Source: an uncultured Pseudomonadota bacterium | GTDB taxonomy: Bacteria; Myxococcota_A; UBA796; SXON01 | Direction: 5' to 3' | NCBI GenBank assembly: GCA_903875225.1 | Contig: CAIQVJ010000135.1 | Location: 1 to 64,000 of the forward strand | DNA length: 64,000 bases | Shown: piece by piece, positions 45,704-56,343 of the stretch | How positions within the stretch are numbered: position 1 is the first letter of the stretch | How the letters are laid out: every line of letters begins with the position of its first letter | Program-made: the position numbers and the translations under genes | Notes under the pieces: generated by a model | Seen by the model: only the letters and a program-made list of their open reading frames with translations | What the model was told of the DNA's origin: nothing | Databases searched by the model: none

Positions 45704-47583
45704 GCGAGCGAGCGGCAGCGAGCGGCTCCGGCGGCGTGGCGACCGCGCTGGTCGGCGCGGCGAACATGATCGGCCGCGTGACCGGCATGATCGCCGAGAT
45801 GGTCATGTCTGCGGTGTTCGGGGCCGGGATGGCGACAGACGCCTACTACGCCGCCATCCGGATCCCCCAACTCCTGCGTGAGCTCCTCGCCGAGGGCAGC
45901 CTGCAGAACGCGTTCGTGCCGGCCTTCTCGGAGGCGAACGAGAAGGAGGGCATCGACGGCGCGTGGCGGCTCGCGAGCGCGATGCTCGGCGTGCTGTTGA
46001 TGGTGCTCGGGAGCACCGTCGTGCTCTTCTGGGTGGGGGCACCCTGGCTTGTGCGGCTCATGGCAGAGGGGTTCACCTCGAACCCCGAGAAGTACGACCT
46101 GACGATCTCGCTCACGCGGTGGATGTCCCCTTTCCTCGTGGGCCTGTCGCTGGCGGGGTTCACCGCCGCGATGCTGAACGTGCGCGGGCGGTTCTTCTGG
46201 CCCGCGATGGCGCAGAACGCGTTCAATGCGCTGATCATCGTCGGTGCGCTCACCTCGGACCGCTTCTCGGCGTGGACGGGCCTCCCTCCCATCGTGGCCG
46301 TCGCCATCGCCACCACGCTCTCGGGGTTCGTGCAGCTGGCGATCACGGCGCCGGCGCTCTGGAAGGAGGGCTTCCGGTTCCGCCCCACGATCGGCGGCCA
46401 CCCCGGGCTGGGTCGCATGCTCGCCTACCTGGGGCCTGCGATCATCGGCATCTCGACCGTGCAGTTCAACCTTGTCGTGGAGAACCAGTGGGCCAGCGAC
46501 TACGGCGACGGCCCGGTGACCTGGCTGATCAAGAGCTTCCGACTCGTTCAGATCCCGCTCGCCGTGTTCAGCGGGAGCGTCGCCACGACCGCGCTGGCGG
46601 GCGTCTCGCGCAGCGTGGCCCGACAGGAGGACAAGGAGGCGGGCGACGAGATCGCACGGGCGATCAACCTGAATTCGGCGCTGGTGATCCCGTGCGCCGT
46701 GGCGTTCTTCGTGCTCGCCCATCCGCTGATCGAGCTGCTCTTCCAGCGCGGCGCGTTCATGCCCGTGGACACGCTCAACACCGCCAACATGCTGCAGATG
46801 TACGCGCTCGCGGTGTTCGGCATCTGCACCCACCGGCTCACCGTGCCGCTCTACTACGCGCTGGGAAACCCCCAGACCCCGATGCGCCTCTCGATCGGGG
46901 CGATGCTCGCCAAGATCCCCACCATCCTGGTGCTCACCCACGTGTTCGGCATGGGCGTGGAGGCCCTCCCGCTCTCCCACGCCGTGACCGTGACCGGCGA
47001 GGTGGGGTTCCTCGCGTGGTTCCTGCGGGACCGGGTGGCCGGGCGGGGCATGGTGAAGCAACACGCGAAGATCGCGGTGGCGGCGCTCGCGCTGGGAATG
47101 GTGGCCTGGTTCACCCGCGACCACCTCAACGTGGTGCTGGTGTGCGGGATCTCGGGGGTCGCCTACCTCGCGGTCGCCGTGCCGACGGGTGCCCTCAACG
47201 TCGGGTTCCTTCGCGGCCTGCGCGGCGAGCCGGGGTTGCCGCCGAGCGTGGACGTGGAGACCGAGGCGGCCCTGCGCGCGCTGGCTCGGGGGGCGAAGCT
47301 CACCGAGACCGGCGGCGTGGTGGAGATCGTCGGGGCCTGCACCTGGGTGCTCTCGGTAGACGCCGGCCAACTGGTCGCACGCGAGCGCAGGGATGCACAG
47401 CCTGTCGAGCAGGAGGCCGGGGTTGCCCAGGCGGTCGCCGTGATCCTGCGCCCGGGTCGTCCACCCCGTGTGGTGGGCCTGGTGGTGAGCTCCAGCGCCG
47501 GGGAACGTGCCTGGCACGCGGAGGGGGATCTGCTCGTGGGGGGCGCCGTCGCGGGCCCGCGGATCAAGGTGGGGAAGGGCTGA
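45700..47583 (+). CDS. murJ: lipid II flippase MurJ
   Basis: This 627-residue protein is the MurJ/MviN flippase that moves lipid II across the inner membrane for peptidoglycan synthesis. Many hydrophobic helices are visible, consistent with the usual 14. Motifs include RVTGMIAEMVMSAVFGAGMATDAYYAAIRIPQLLRELLAEGSLQNAFVP, typical of MurJ, and later LIELLFQRGAFMPVDTLNTA. A soluble C-terminal tail (about 515-627) goes beyond the usual length and may be a small extra domain. It starts within the stop of the preceding gene. Confidence 0.95.
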   Translation: MSERAAASGSGGVATALVGAANMIGRVTGMIAEMVMSAVFGAGMATDAYYAAIRIPQLLRELLAEGSLQNAFVPAFSEANEKEGIDGAWRLASAMLGVLLMVLGSTVVLFWVGAPWLVRLMAEGFTSNPEKYDLTISLTRWMSPFLVGLSLAGFTAAMLNVRGRFFWPAMAQNAFNALIIVGALTSDRFSAWTGLPPIVAVAIATTLSGFVQLAITAPALWKEGFRFRPTIGGHPGLGRMLAYLGPAIIGISTVQFNLVVENQWASDYGDGPVTWLIKSFRLVQIPLAVFSGSVATTALAGVSRSVARQEDKEAGDEIARAINLNSALVIPCAVAFFVLAHPLIELLFQRGAFMPVDTLNTANMLQMYALAVFGICTHRLTVPLYYALGNPQTPMRLSIGAMLAKIPTILVLTHVFGMGVEALPLSHAVTVTGEVGFLAWFLRDRVAGRGMVKQHAKIAVAALALGMVAWFTRDHLNVVLVCGISGVAYLAVAVPTGALNVGFLRGLRGEPGLPPSVDVETEAALRALARGAKLTETGGVVEIVGACTWVLSVDAGQLVARERRDAQPVEQEAGVAQAVAVILRPGRPPRVVGLVVSSSAGERAWHAEGDLLVGGAVAGPRIKVGKG

Positions 47584-47667
47584 TTCGCGGGGCCGCGCGG
47601 GGGCTCACGGCCGTCCTGCGGCCAGGGCCGGCGCCCGCAGCGTGGGCGACGAGGCCGCCAGCACCGG

Positions 47668-48387
47668 TCAGACCGTGGCCGGCACCATCTTCCCGTCCAC
47701 CAGGCGCATCACGCGGTCGAACTTCCCCGCGAGATCCATCGCGTGCGTGACCACGATCATCGTGACACCGCGCTCCCGCTGGATCTCCCGCATCACGCCG
47801 AGCACCTCGGCGGCCGTGTGGGGATCGAGGTTCCCGGTGGGCTCGTCCGCCAGGATCAGGACAGGCTCCATGACGAGCGCGCGGGCGATGGCGACGCGCT
47901 GCTGTTCCCCACCGGAGAGCTCGCCCGGACGGTGGTTCAACCGGTGCTCCAGGCCCACGCGCGTGAGCAGCGCCCGCGCCCGCTCACGGGCGACCGCACG
48001 GGGAATCCGGGCGATCCACCCCGGCATCGCCACGTTGTCGAGCGCGGAGTGGTCCGGCAGCAGGTGGTGGAACTGGAAGACCAGCCCGACGTCGCGGTTG
48101 CGGAACCGATCCAGCTCCGCGCGGGGCTTTTCGGCGAACGCGGCGCCACCGACGCGGATCTCGCCGGAGGTCGGCGGCTCCAACGCGGCCAGCATGTGCA
48201 GGAACGTCGACTTCCCCGAGCCGGACTGCCCGACGAGGGCGACCGCCTCCCCTGCGTCCACCGAGAGGTCCGCCCCCTGCAGAACGTCGATGCGCTGCCC
48301 ACCCTTCACGAACGTGCGGCAGAGGCCCTTCACCTCGACCGTGACGCCCCGACGCGGTGCGCCCTCCATCCCGCTGGGATCACTCAT
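47668..48387 (-). CDS. lolD: lipoprotein-releasing ABC transporter ATP-binding protein
   Basis: This 239-residue ATPase has Walker A GQSGSGKST, signature LSGGEQQRVAIARAL and Walker B LILADEPTGNLD. The FQFHHLLPDHSALDNVAMP block is typical of LolD. It would power extraction of outer-membrane lipoproteins from the inner membrane with LolC/E, which suits a genome this rich in lipoproteins. Its start overlaps the end of lolC by 8 nt. Confidence 0.94.
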   Translation of the reverse strand: MSDPSGMEGAPRRGVTVEVKGLCRTFVKGGQRIDVLQGADLSVDAGEAVALVGQSGSGKSTFLHMLAALEPPTSGEIRVGGAAFAEKPRAELDRFRNRDVGLVFQFHHLLPDHSALDNVAMPGWIARIPRAVARERARALLTRVGLEHRLNHRPGELSGGEQQRVAIARALVMEPVLILADEPTGNLDPHTAAEVLGVMREIQRERGVTMIVVTHAMDLAGKFDRVMRLVDGKMVPATV

Positions 48388-49685
48388 AGCGCAGGCCCTC
48401 CACCGGATCGAGCCGGGCGGCTCGCCACGCCGGGTAGATCGTCGCCAGGAACGAGATCACGAGGGAGCCCACCACCACGGCGGCCACGTTGGAGTAGTCG
48501 ACCACGACGGGCAGCGAGTCGAGGTAGTACACGTTGGTGTCCAGCGGGAACTTGTACTGGTCCAGGAAGGCGCAGCCCAGGAGCCCGAGGGCGGTCCCGA
48601 ACACCGTGCCCACCACCCCCACGATGCTGCCCTCGAGGATGAACACCCGGCGGATCATGGCGTCACTCGCCCCGATCGCCTTGAGGATCGCGATCTCCCG
48701 GGCGCGGGTGATCACCATGACGATCAGGTTGGTGACGATGCCGACGGCCGCTACCGTGATGATCTGCGCGAGGATCAGCCCCATCACGTACTTTTCCAGC
48801 TTGAGCGCACTGAAAAGCGACGCGTTCACGGTAAGCCAGTTCTTGGAGTAGAACGGGTAGCCGAGCTTGGCCTCGATCGCCGCGGCCACGTCGGGAGCGT
48901 TGTAGATCTGCTCATCCGAGAGCCTGGCTTCGATCGCCGTCACGCCGTTGCCGAGCTCCGCGAAGCTCTGCGCATCGGGGATGGTGACGTAGGACCACTT
49001 GGTGTCGTACTCGTAGAACCCGGTGTAGAAGATTCCGGCCACCCGGAACGGCGTCGTCTTGGCGATGGGCATCCCAAAGGCCGCCACACCTCCGCCCACC
49101 GGATTGATCACGTAGACCTTGTCACCCGGGTAGACCTTGAGCTGGTCTGCGAGCTCGCTCCCGAGCAGGATGCCCGGGAAGTGGTCGGTGTCCGTCACGT
49201 CCTGGGCGATGGCAGTCGGGGGATCGTGCAGCGTGTCGAGGATCCGTTGTTTCTCCTCGAGCGAGCCTGGCTTTCCGGTCGCGCCGGTCGTGATGCTGGG
49301 CAGGATGTCCGTGACCTTGGGGGTGGTGACCGGGTCGATGCCCTTCAGGATGGCGCCCGCAGTCGCGTACTGCGAGCGCATCATCACCTCGCTGTACACG
49401 AACGGGCTCGCCGCCACCACACCGGGTGTGCCGGACACGATGTCGAGGGCTGCCGTGGGATCGCTCACCGAACCCTCGTACGAGAGTACGACGACGTGGG
49501 CGTTGAACCCCAGGATCTTGTCGCGCAGATCGCCCTCGAAGCCCTGCATGACCGCGAGCACGATGATCAGCATCTGAACGCCCAGCGTGATGCCGAGCAC
49601 CGAGAGGATCGCAATCAGGCTCACTCCGGCGTCCTGCCGACGTGACCGCAGGTGTGACCAGGCGATCGAGAGCTCGAAGCCGAGG

Positions 49686-49696
<11 letters not shown>
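48380..49696 (-). CDS. lolC: lipoprotein-releasing system permease (LolC/LolE type)
   Basis: This 438-residue permease has the N-terminal LRSRRQDAGVSLIAILSVLGITLGV helix, a large periplasmic domain (about 50-270) and three more helices. The FtsX-like core has REIAILKAIGASDAMIRRVF and the terminal PAWRAARLDPVEGLRYE. A single LolC/E-type protein next to LolD suggests a homodimeric permease (LolF type), unlike the two-gene E. coli set. It overlaps lysS by 11 nt. Confidence 0.92.
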
Positions 49697-51215
<1,519 letters not shown>

Positions 51216-51221
51216 GGCGGG

Positions 51222-51227
51222 CGCTTA
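51222..51227 (-). promoter_or_regulatory. TAAGCG, candidate -10 element for lysS
   Basis: The TA step lies 12 nt before the lysS ATG (51215), and no Shine-Dalgarno sequence is present. The match to TANNNT is incomplete. Confidence 0.33.
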
Positions 51228-51324
51228 GCGCGCGGCGGGAAACTGCACCATCGCCACATCTGGCACCGGGGGACACCGGATTGTCATTCTTCGTTCTGCG
51301 CACCGCCCGGCGCCAAAAAACCGG

Positions 51325-51330
51325 TATGAT
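51325..51330 (+). promoter_or_regulatory. TATGAT, strong candidate -10 element
   Basis: TATGAT is the best consensus -10 in the window and ends 6 nt before the ATG at 51337, which lacks a Shine-Dalgarno sequence. A transcript from it would be leaderless. Confidence 0.5.
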
Positions 51331-51336
51331 CGCGTC

Positions 51337-51840
51337 ATGCCGATCCATGTCCTCCTGATTGATCCCGTTCGCGCCCGCCGGCAGAGCTTCGCAGATGCCC
51401 TCAAGGTCGATGTCGTCGTCACCGCCATCGGCGAGGCTGCCGAGGCCGACGCCGTGCCCGTGGTGGATGTGGCGGTGATCGCCCTGCGACAGGCGACCGG
51501 ACACGGGCTGGAGCTCGGCCGGGCGCTCAAGGTGAAGCACCCTTCGGCCACGGTCGTGGTGTACGGGAAGATCGAGGGCGCAACCACCGCCGCGAAGATC
51601 AAGGAGCGCTGGGGGGTGGACCTGCACATGCCCTTCGTGCCGCAGCCTGCAGACGTCGCAGCGCTCGCGGACACCGCCCGGCTCGCACAGCAGCGCCTCG
51701 TGGCCGCCGAGGCCGCGCGAAATCGCCCGCCGCCGCCCAGGTTCAAGTCCCTGGACCCGGGGTGGGGCGAGTTGCTCCGCGAGCCTGTCACCACCGAGAC
51801 GATCAAGACCATCCTCAAGAAGGACGTCTTCAGCAGGTAG
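51337..51840 (+). CDS. degenerate receiver-like protein
   Basis: This 167-residue protein resembles a response-regulator receiver (MPIHVLLIDPVRARRQSFADAL, HPSATVVVYGKIEGA). The acceptor Asp is missing: the third strand reads VDVAVIALRQATG. The second acidic residue near the start and the conserved Lys before the last helix are also absent. It is thus a pseudo-receiver that probably signals by binding rather than phosphorylation. A short C-terminal tail follows. The assignment is by pattern only. Confidence 0.6.
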   Translation: MPIHVLLIDPVRARRQSFADALKVDVVVTAIGEAAEADAVPVVDVAVIALRQATGHGLELGRALKVKHPSATVVVYGKIEGATTAAKIKERWGVDLHMPFVPQPADVAALADTARLAQQRLVAAEAARNRPPPPRFKSLDPGWGELLREPVTTETIKTILKKDVFSR

Positions 51841-51854
51841 CGATCCGGGACCCG

Positions 51855-52967
51855 CTACGTCCGCGGGATGTCGAACGTGTCGTACACGAACGCGAAGTCC
51901 TTGTGGATCCGCTCCTTCGTGAGCCCGTACTCGGCGAGGTTGTACTCGTGCTCGGACTTCCTCGCGCGCTGGCTCGCCGCCGTGCTGTCGATGATCTTCT
52001 CGAGCTCCGGGGTGAGCGGCTGACCGATGAAGACGCAGATCTCGCGCATGACGACGTCGAACTCGGCCATCAATCGGTGGTAGCGCACGATGTAGACCCG
52101 GTCCGGGGGCAGTTCGCCCTTGACGTAGGCCTCGTGAAACCTGGAGAACAACTGCAGGCTGCCCTGGTAGATGCGTTCGAAGTACCGTGCATGCGCCTCG
52201 GGCTTCGCCTTGTCCCACGGGAGCGCCTTGCGCAGCACGCCCGAAAGCAGTGACATCCCGCTGGGGACGACGTTCGCCGGGTCGCGCACCATGTAGAGGA
52301 ACTTCCCCTCCGGGAACGCGTCCAGCGCGGCCTTCGGGCGCAGCGCCATCGAAAAGAGCTTGGCGACGTTCCGGTTCGCCTGTTTTTCAGCTGAGTTCGC
52401 CCCGTACCAGATCAGGTTCTTCTTCAGACAGTCGCGGAGCCAGTTGAAGTCGCGGTCGGCGTTCTGGCCGAGCTGGGCTTCGAGCTCAGGCAGGTGGTCG
52501 TACTCGTCCCAGGCGAGGAAGTACCCGTAGAGGAACAACCCGTCGACGAACCGGAAGAACGACAACACGTCGTCGGTCTCGACGGACGTGAGCGAGGTGG
52601 GGTGTGCCTTGGACGCATGGAAGCGCGCCGGCGACACGTACTCGAGCAGGGGGATGAACGGACGGACCAGGAACCGGCCCGTGAGGTACGGGAACAGCAA
52701 TTGCCAGAGCTGGTGCCCGATGCCGAGCCTCTGGTCGACCATGAACCGGTGCAGGAACGTCGTGCCCGAACGCGGGTTGCCGACGATGAATACAGGTGAT
52801 CCGAGCTGGGTTTCACGCCATCGGGGATAGAAGATCCCGTCCAGCGCCCGGGCGAACATGCCGAAGATCCGGTGGTTCGCGAGCAGGTAGAACATGACGA
52901 TCGGTCGGGGGGTGAACCCGAACGTGCGGTTGACGATGCCTTGCACCATCCGGAGGCGAGCAAACAT
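51855..52967 (-). CDS. sulfotransferase-family protein
   Basis: This 370-residue protein has the PAPS-binding loop FIVGNPRSGTTFLHRFM and the 3'-phosphate motif FLYMVRDPANVVPSG, plus a C-terminal helix with EHEYNLAEYGLTKERI. Such enzymes put sulfate on lipids, sugars or peptides. I chose the ATG at 52967 because TATCCG lies 7 nt upstream; an in-frame ATG at 53003 would add 12 residues (MSGPRSNVIRAA) and cannot be excluded. Confidence 0.87.
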   Translation of the reverse strand: MFARLRMVQGIVNRTFGFTPRPIVMFYLLANHRIFGMFARALDGIFYPRWRETQLGSPVFIVGNPRSGTTFLHRFMVDQRLGIGHQLWQLLFPYLTGRFLVRPFIPLLEYVSPARFHASKAHPTSLTSVETDDVLSFFRFVDGLFLYGYFLAWDEYDHLPELEAQLGQNADRDFNWLRDCLKKNLIWYGANSAEKQANRNVAKLFSMALRPKAALDAFPEGKFLYMVRDPANVVPSGMSLLSGVLRKALPWDKAKPEAHARYFERIYQGSLQLFSRFHEAYVKGELPPDRVYIVRYHRLMAEFDVVMREICVFIGQPLTPELEKIIDSTAASQRARKSEHEYNLAEYGLTKERIHKDFAFVYDTFDIPRT

Positions 52968-52974
52968 GGCCGCA

Positions 52975-52980
52975 CGGATA
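52975..52980 (-). promoter_or_regulatory. TATCCG, candidate -10 element for the sulfotransferase gene
   Basis: The TA step lies 13 nt before the ATG at 52967. TAATGT is directly upstream, so this short AT-rich patch is the likely promoter. Confidence 0.35.
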
Positions 52981-53321
52981 ACATTACTGCGGGGACCCGA
53001 CATTGACGCGGAGGCGTCGGCGTGCGACGTTCAGCACGCAGGTGTGATCTCACACCCCCCTCTCTTCTCGTTTTCGCATCCCGCATTCCCACCCTAAACC
53101 CCTGGCCCCGTCTGGCCCGCGAAAGTGCGGGCAGGACCGGCTCGGAGATGTCCCCTCGTGGTCCGTTTCGCCGCCATTCGCTCCCCCGTGCCGAGCCGTC
53201 CGCATTGCGACGGGCCGGGGAACGTGACGATGGCCGAGATCGGGGCCTGCGCAGTGCAAACAACCGTCAAGGTTGCAGGGCCAGCTTCGTCGTCGCTCCC
53301 GGTGGCCGCCTGGAGAACCTC
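52981..53321. other. intergenic region between sulfotransferase and RNase G genes
   Basis: About 340 bp separate the divergent genes. The RNase G frame stays open through it from 53022, but nothing in that stretch matches the family, and a good TTG start with GGAG lies at 53322. It probably holds the RNase G promoter and a 5' leader. I found no clear hairpin or riboswitch by eye. Confidence 0.5.
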
Positions 53322-54872
53322 TTGGGCACCGAAATTCTCGTCAATTCCACCGGCAAGGAAACCCGCGTCGCGCTGATGGAAGGCTCGCAGCTCACCGAGC
53401 TGCACATCGATCGCGGTGTAGACCGCGGCTACGTCGGCAACGTGTACCTCGGCAAGGTCGTGCGCGTGCTCCCCGGCATGCAGGCGGCCTTTGTCGACAT
53501 CGGCATGGAGCGCGCCGCGTTCCTGTACGTGGGCGACATCTACCCGCAGTTCCTCGACGGCAAGAACCACGACGACGACAGTGACGATGACGGCCCGGAC
53601 CGCGGGCTCGACGACGACGCGACCGTGGCGGAGGAGGGTCCCCCGCGCAGCTCGCCCCGACCGGGCCAGCCCGCGATCCAGGATCTCCTCACCGAGGGCC
53701 AGGAGATCGTCGTGCAGGTCGCCAAGGATCCGATCGGCACCAAGGGCGCTCGCGTCACCACGCACATCACGCTCCCCGGCCGCTATCTGGTGTTCATGCC
53801 CACGGTCGACCACGTCGGCATCTCGCGCCGCATCGACCGCGACCGGGAGCGTCGTCGGCTGCGCGAGTTCGTCGACAAGAACCGGCCCAAGGGCGCGGGG
53901 TTCATCGTGCGTACCGTCTGCGCGACGCAGACGAACCAGACCCTCAAGATCGACATGAACTACCTGGTGGCCACCTGGGACAAGATCCAGGCTGCAGCCA
54001 CCTCGAAGAAGGCCCCTGCCCCGCTGCACATCGATCACGGCCTCGTCCTGCGCATCGTGCGCGACGCCTTCCACGACGACGTGGACCGCATGGTCGTCGA
54101 CAACCCGAAGCTCTTCGAGGAGGTCCAGGAGTTCATCTCCGAGTTCAGCCCCGAGCTCAAGGAGAAGGTGCACCTGTACCGCGGGGCCGAGCCGATGTTC
54201 GACAACTTCGGCGTCGAGAACGAGATCACGCGCGCAAGCTCACGCCGCGTGTGGCTCAAGAGCGGCGGCTACCTCGTGATCGATCAGACCGAGGCGCTCA
54301 CCGCGATCGACGTGAACTCCGGCAAGTTCGTCGGCACGGCCAGCCTCGAGGACACGACCCTGCGCGTGAACCTCGAAGCCGTGAAGGAGATCGTCTACCA
54401 GCTCCGCCTGCGCAACATCGGCGGCATCATCATCATGGACCTCATCGACATGGACAAGGAGCAGAACCGGGACAAGGTGTTCCGGGCGCTCGAGGAGGAG
54501 CTCAAGAAGGATCGCGCGCGCACCAATGCGCTGAAGATCTCGGAGCTCGGCCTGGTCCAGATGACCCGCAAGCGCGTGCAGGAGGACCTGGTCCGCTACC
54601 TGTCCGAGCCCTGCCCCGTCTGCGAGGGCCGCGGCCACATCAAGTCGCGCCAGACCGTGTGCTACGAGGTGTTCCGCGAATTGCAGCGCGAGACGACGCG
54701 TTCGCTGGCTGCACAGACGCTCTACGTGAACGTCCACCCCACAGTGGCCGACATGCTGTATGGCGAGGAGTTCACTGTGTTCGAGGCGGTAGAAGCCCGC
54801 CTGGGCCGCCGCATCGTCGTTCGCGCGCTCCAGCACATGCACCCCGAGAAGTTCGAGGTCTACGCAAGGTAG
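53322..54872 (+). CDS. rng: ribonuclease G/E family endoribonuclease
   Basis: This 516-residue enzyme starts in family fashion with TEILVNSTGKETRVALMEG. It has the S1 RNA-binding domain (about 35-125), the 5'-sensor region, catalytic VIDQTEALTAIDVNSGKFVG with the metal-binding Asp residues, and the zinc-link CPVCEGRG. The S1 domain is broken by an acidic insert (about 79-110: DGKNHDDDSDDDGP). Length fits RNase G (rRNA and mRNA processing) rather than full RNase E. The start is TTG with GGAG 6 nt upstream; the frame is open further upstream without family match. Confidence 0.93.
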   Translation: MGTEILVNSTGKETRVALMEGSQLTELHIDRGVDRGYVGNVYLGKVVRVLPGMQAAFVDIGMERAAFLYVGDIYPQFLDGKNHDDDSDDDGPDRGLDDDATVAEEGPPRSSPRPGQPAIQDLLTEGQEIVVQVAKDPIGTKGARVTTHITLPGRYLVFMPTVDHVGISRRIDRDRERRRLREFVDKNRPKGAGFIVRTVCATQTNQTLKIDMNYLVATWDKIQAAATSKKAPAPLHIDHGLVLRIVRDAFHDDVDRMVVDNPKLFEEVQEFISEFSPELKEKVHLYRGAEPMFDNFGVENEITRASSRRVWLKSGGYLVIDQTEALTAIDVNSGKFVGTASLEDTTLRVNLEAVKEIVYQLRLRNIGGIIIMDLIDMDKEQNRDKVFRALEEELKKDRARTNALKISELGLVQMTRKRVQEDLVRYLSEPCPVCEGRGHIKSRQTVCYEVFRELQRETTRSLAAQTLYVNVHPTVADMLYGEEFTVFEAVEARLGRRIVVRALQHMHPEKFEVYAR

Positions 54873-54922
54873 GCCTCGAGCGGCGCCCACGGCGGGCGGG
54901 GTCCACGGGCGGGGGCTGCACG

Positions 54923-55672
54923 CTACCGGCCGTACCACCCGCCGATCATCACGCGCTCCAACGCCGAGATCCCCAGCTGCAGCGTCGCGGCCAGGGCGCC
55001 GGCACACACGATGGCCGCAAAGCAGAGGTCCGTCCGCGCGGACCGCGCCGAGGCGACCACCAGCTGTCCAAGCGTGGGCGGCACCCCGTTCGACCCGACG
55101 AATTCGCCGATGATCGCGCCGATCACCGCCAACCCGGCCGCCACCCTCAGCCCTGCGAACAGTGCGGGCAGCGCCGCCCGCAGCCGTACGTCCACCAGCA
55201 CCCGGTACGGCGATGCCCCGTACAGCCTCAGCAGATCCACCTGATCCCGGGAGGGCGCCGCCAACCCCGTCCGTCCTGCGGAATACACCGGATACACGGC
55301 GGCGATCGCCGCCGTGGTGGTCGCGACGGGGAGGCCGTACCCGAGCCACACCACCAGCAGGGGCGCGATCGCGACGATGGGCACGACCTGCAGCGCGAGC
55401 AGCCAGGGCGCCAGCAGCGCGCCTCCGACCCGCGACGAGTAGGACACCATCGAGGTTGCGAGGCCCAGCGCCATCGCGATCCCGAGCCCCAGCAGGGCCG
55501 CGAGGGCCGTCTGCCCGGCGGCGCCGATCAGGCGTGGAAGATCCTTGACCAGCGAGCCCAGCACAGCCGCTGGCGTGGGCAGGAGCAGGGGGCCGGCGAA
55601 GTGCGCGGCGATCGCCCACATCCCGAGGGCCACCGCGAGACCCACCGCGTCGAGCACCCGCCGGGAGCTCAA
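54923..55672 (-). CDS. ABC transporter permease, nitrate/sulfonate/taurine (SsuC/TauC) type
   Basis: This 249-residue inner-membrane protein has about six helices and the EAA loop DLLRLYGASPYRVLVDVRLRAALPALFAGLRVAAG. The PTPAAVLGSLV start and the ALQVVPIVAIAPLLVVWLGYG helix are typical of SsuC/TauC permeases. The TTG start overlaps the stop of the ATPase (TTGA) and has GGAG 5 nt upstream. It would import a small organic solute. No substrate-binding protein gene is adjacent. Confidence 0.9.
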   Translation of the reverse strand: MSSRRVLDAVGLAVALGMWAIAAHFAGPLLLPTPAAVLGSLVKDLPRLIGAAGQTALAALLGLGIAMALGLATSMVSYSSRVGGALLAPWLLALQVVPIVAIAPLLVVWLGYGLPVATTTAAIAAVYPVYSAGRTGLAAPSRDQVDLLRLYGASPYRVLVDVRLRAALPALFAGLRVAAGLAVIGAIIGEFVGSNGVPPTLGQLVVASARSARTDLCFAAIVCAGALAATLQLGISALERVMIGGWYGR

Positions 55673-56343
55673 GTCGGCTCCGAGAGCGCGGCGAGGACCG
55701 TGGCCTCCACCAGCTCCGAGGCGGCAAGATCCATCCGCACCCGCACCGGCGGCCCATTCAACACGAGCACGCGGTCGGCGAGCAGCCGGGCCTCCTGAAG
55801 GTCGTGGGTCACCATCACGACCACCCACCCTTCTGCCCTCGCGACCCGCTGGAAGTCCGCCTGTACAGCAGCGCGAGTGATCCCGTCGAGCGAGGAGAAC
55901 GCCTCGTCGAGGAACACGATCTGCGGGCGGGCGGCGAGCGCACGGGCGATGCTCCCGCGCATGCGCTGACCGCCCGAGAGCGCATTGGGCAGCTTGTGTG
56001 CGTGCTCCGCGAGCCCCAGGCGCGCGAGGATGGGCAGCACCTGCTCCTCACAGCCAGACCGGTACCGGGCAGGCAGCGCGACGTTCTGCGCGAGCGTGAG
56101 CCAGGGGAGCAGAGCGTGGTCCTGGAACACGAACGCTCGACGCTCGGGCACCCCGGTGATCCCACCGGCGTCGGGCGTCAACAGCCCGGCGATGAGCCGG
56201 AGCAGCGTGCTCTTGCCGCACCCCGAGGGCCCGACCATCGCGGTGACACCCCCGCCCAGGGTGAGATCGAGGCCCTCCACGATCGGGGTGGGGCCTGCAG
56301 AGTAGCCGACCCCGGCCAGCGAGATCACCCAGCCTTCGCTCAC
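55669..56343 (-). CDS. ABC transporter ATP-binding protein, SsuB/TauB type
   Basis: This 224-residue ATPase has Walker A GPSGCGKSTLLRLIAG, Q-loop FVFQDHALLPWLTLAQNV, signature LSGGQRMRGSIARAL and Walker B IVFLDEAFSSLD. It pairs with the downstream permease. The GTG start overlaps the folE stop (GTGA). A typical SsuB is slightly longer; nothing essential is missing. Confidence 0.91.
   Translation of the reverse strand: MSEGWVISLAGVGYSAGPTPIVEGLDLTLGGGVTAMVGPSGCGKSTLLRLIAGLLTPDAGGITGVPERRAFVFQDHALLPWLTLAQNVALPARYRSGCEEQVLPILARLGLAEHAHKLPNALSGGQRMRGSIARALAARPQIVFLDEAFSSLDGITRAAVQADFQRVARAEGWVVVMVTHDLQEARLLADRVLVLNGPPVRVRMDLAASELVEATVLAALSEPT

Noticed and set aside
45388-47517. 709-residue minus-strand open frame
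   Set aside because: Antisense to murJ and its partner; His/Arg/Glu-rich shadow composition.
53022-53321. N-terminal extension of RNase G by 100 residues
   Set aside because: The stretch has no family similarity and shadow-like composition, whereas the TTG at 53322 has GGAG 6 nt upstream and matches the usual N-terminus.
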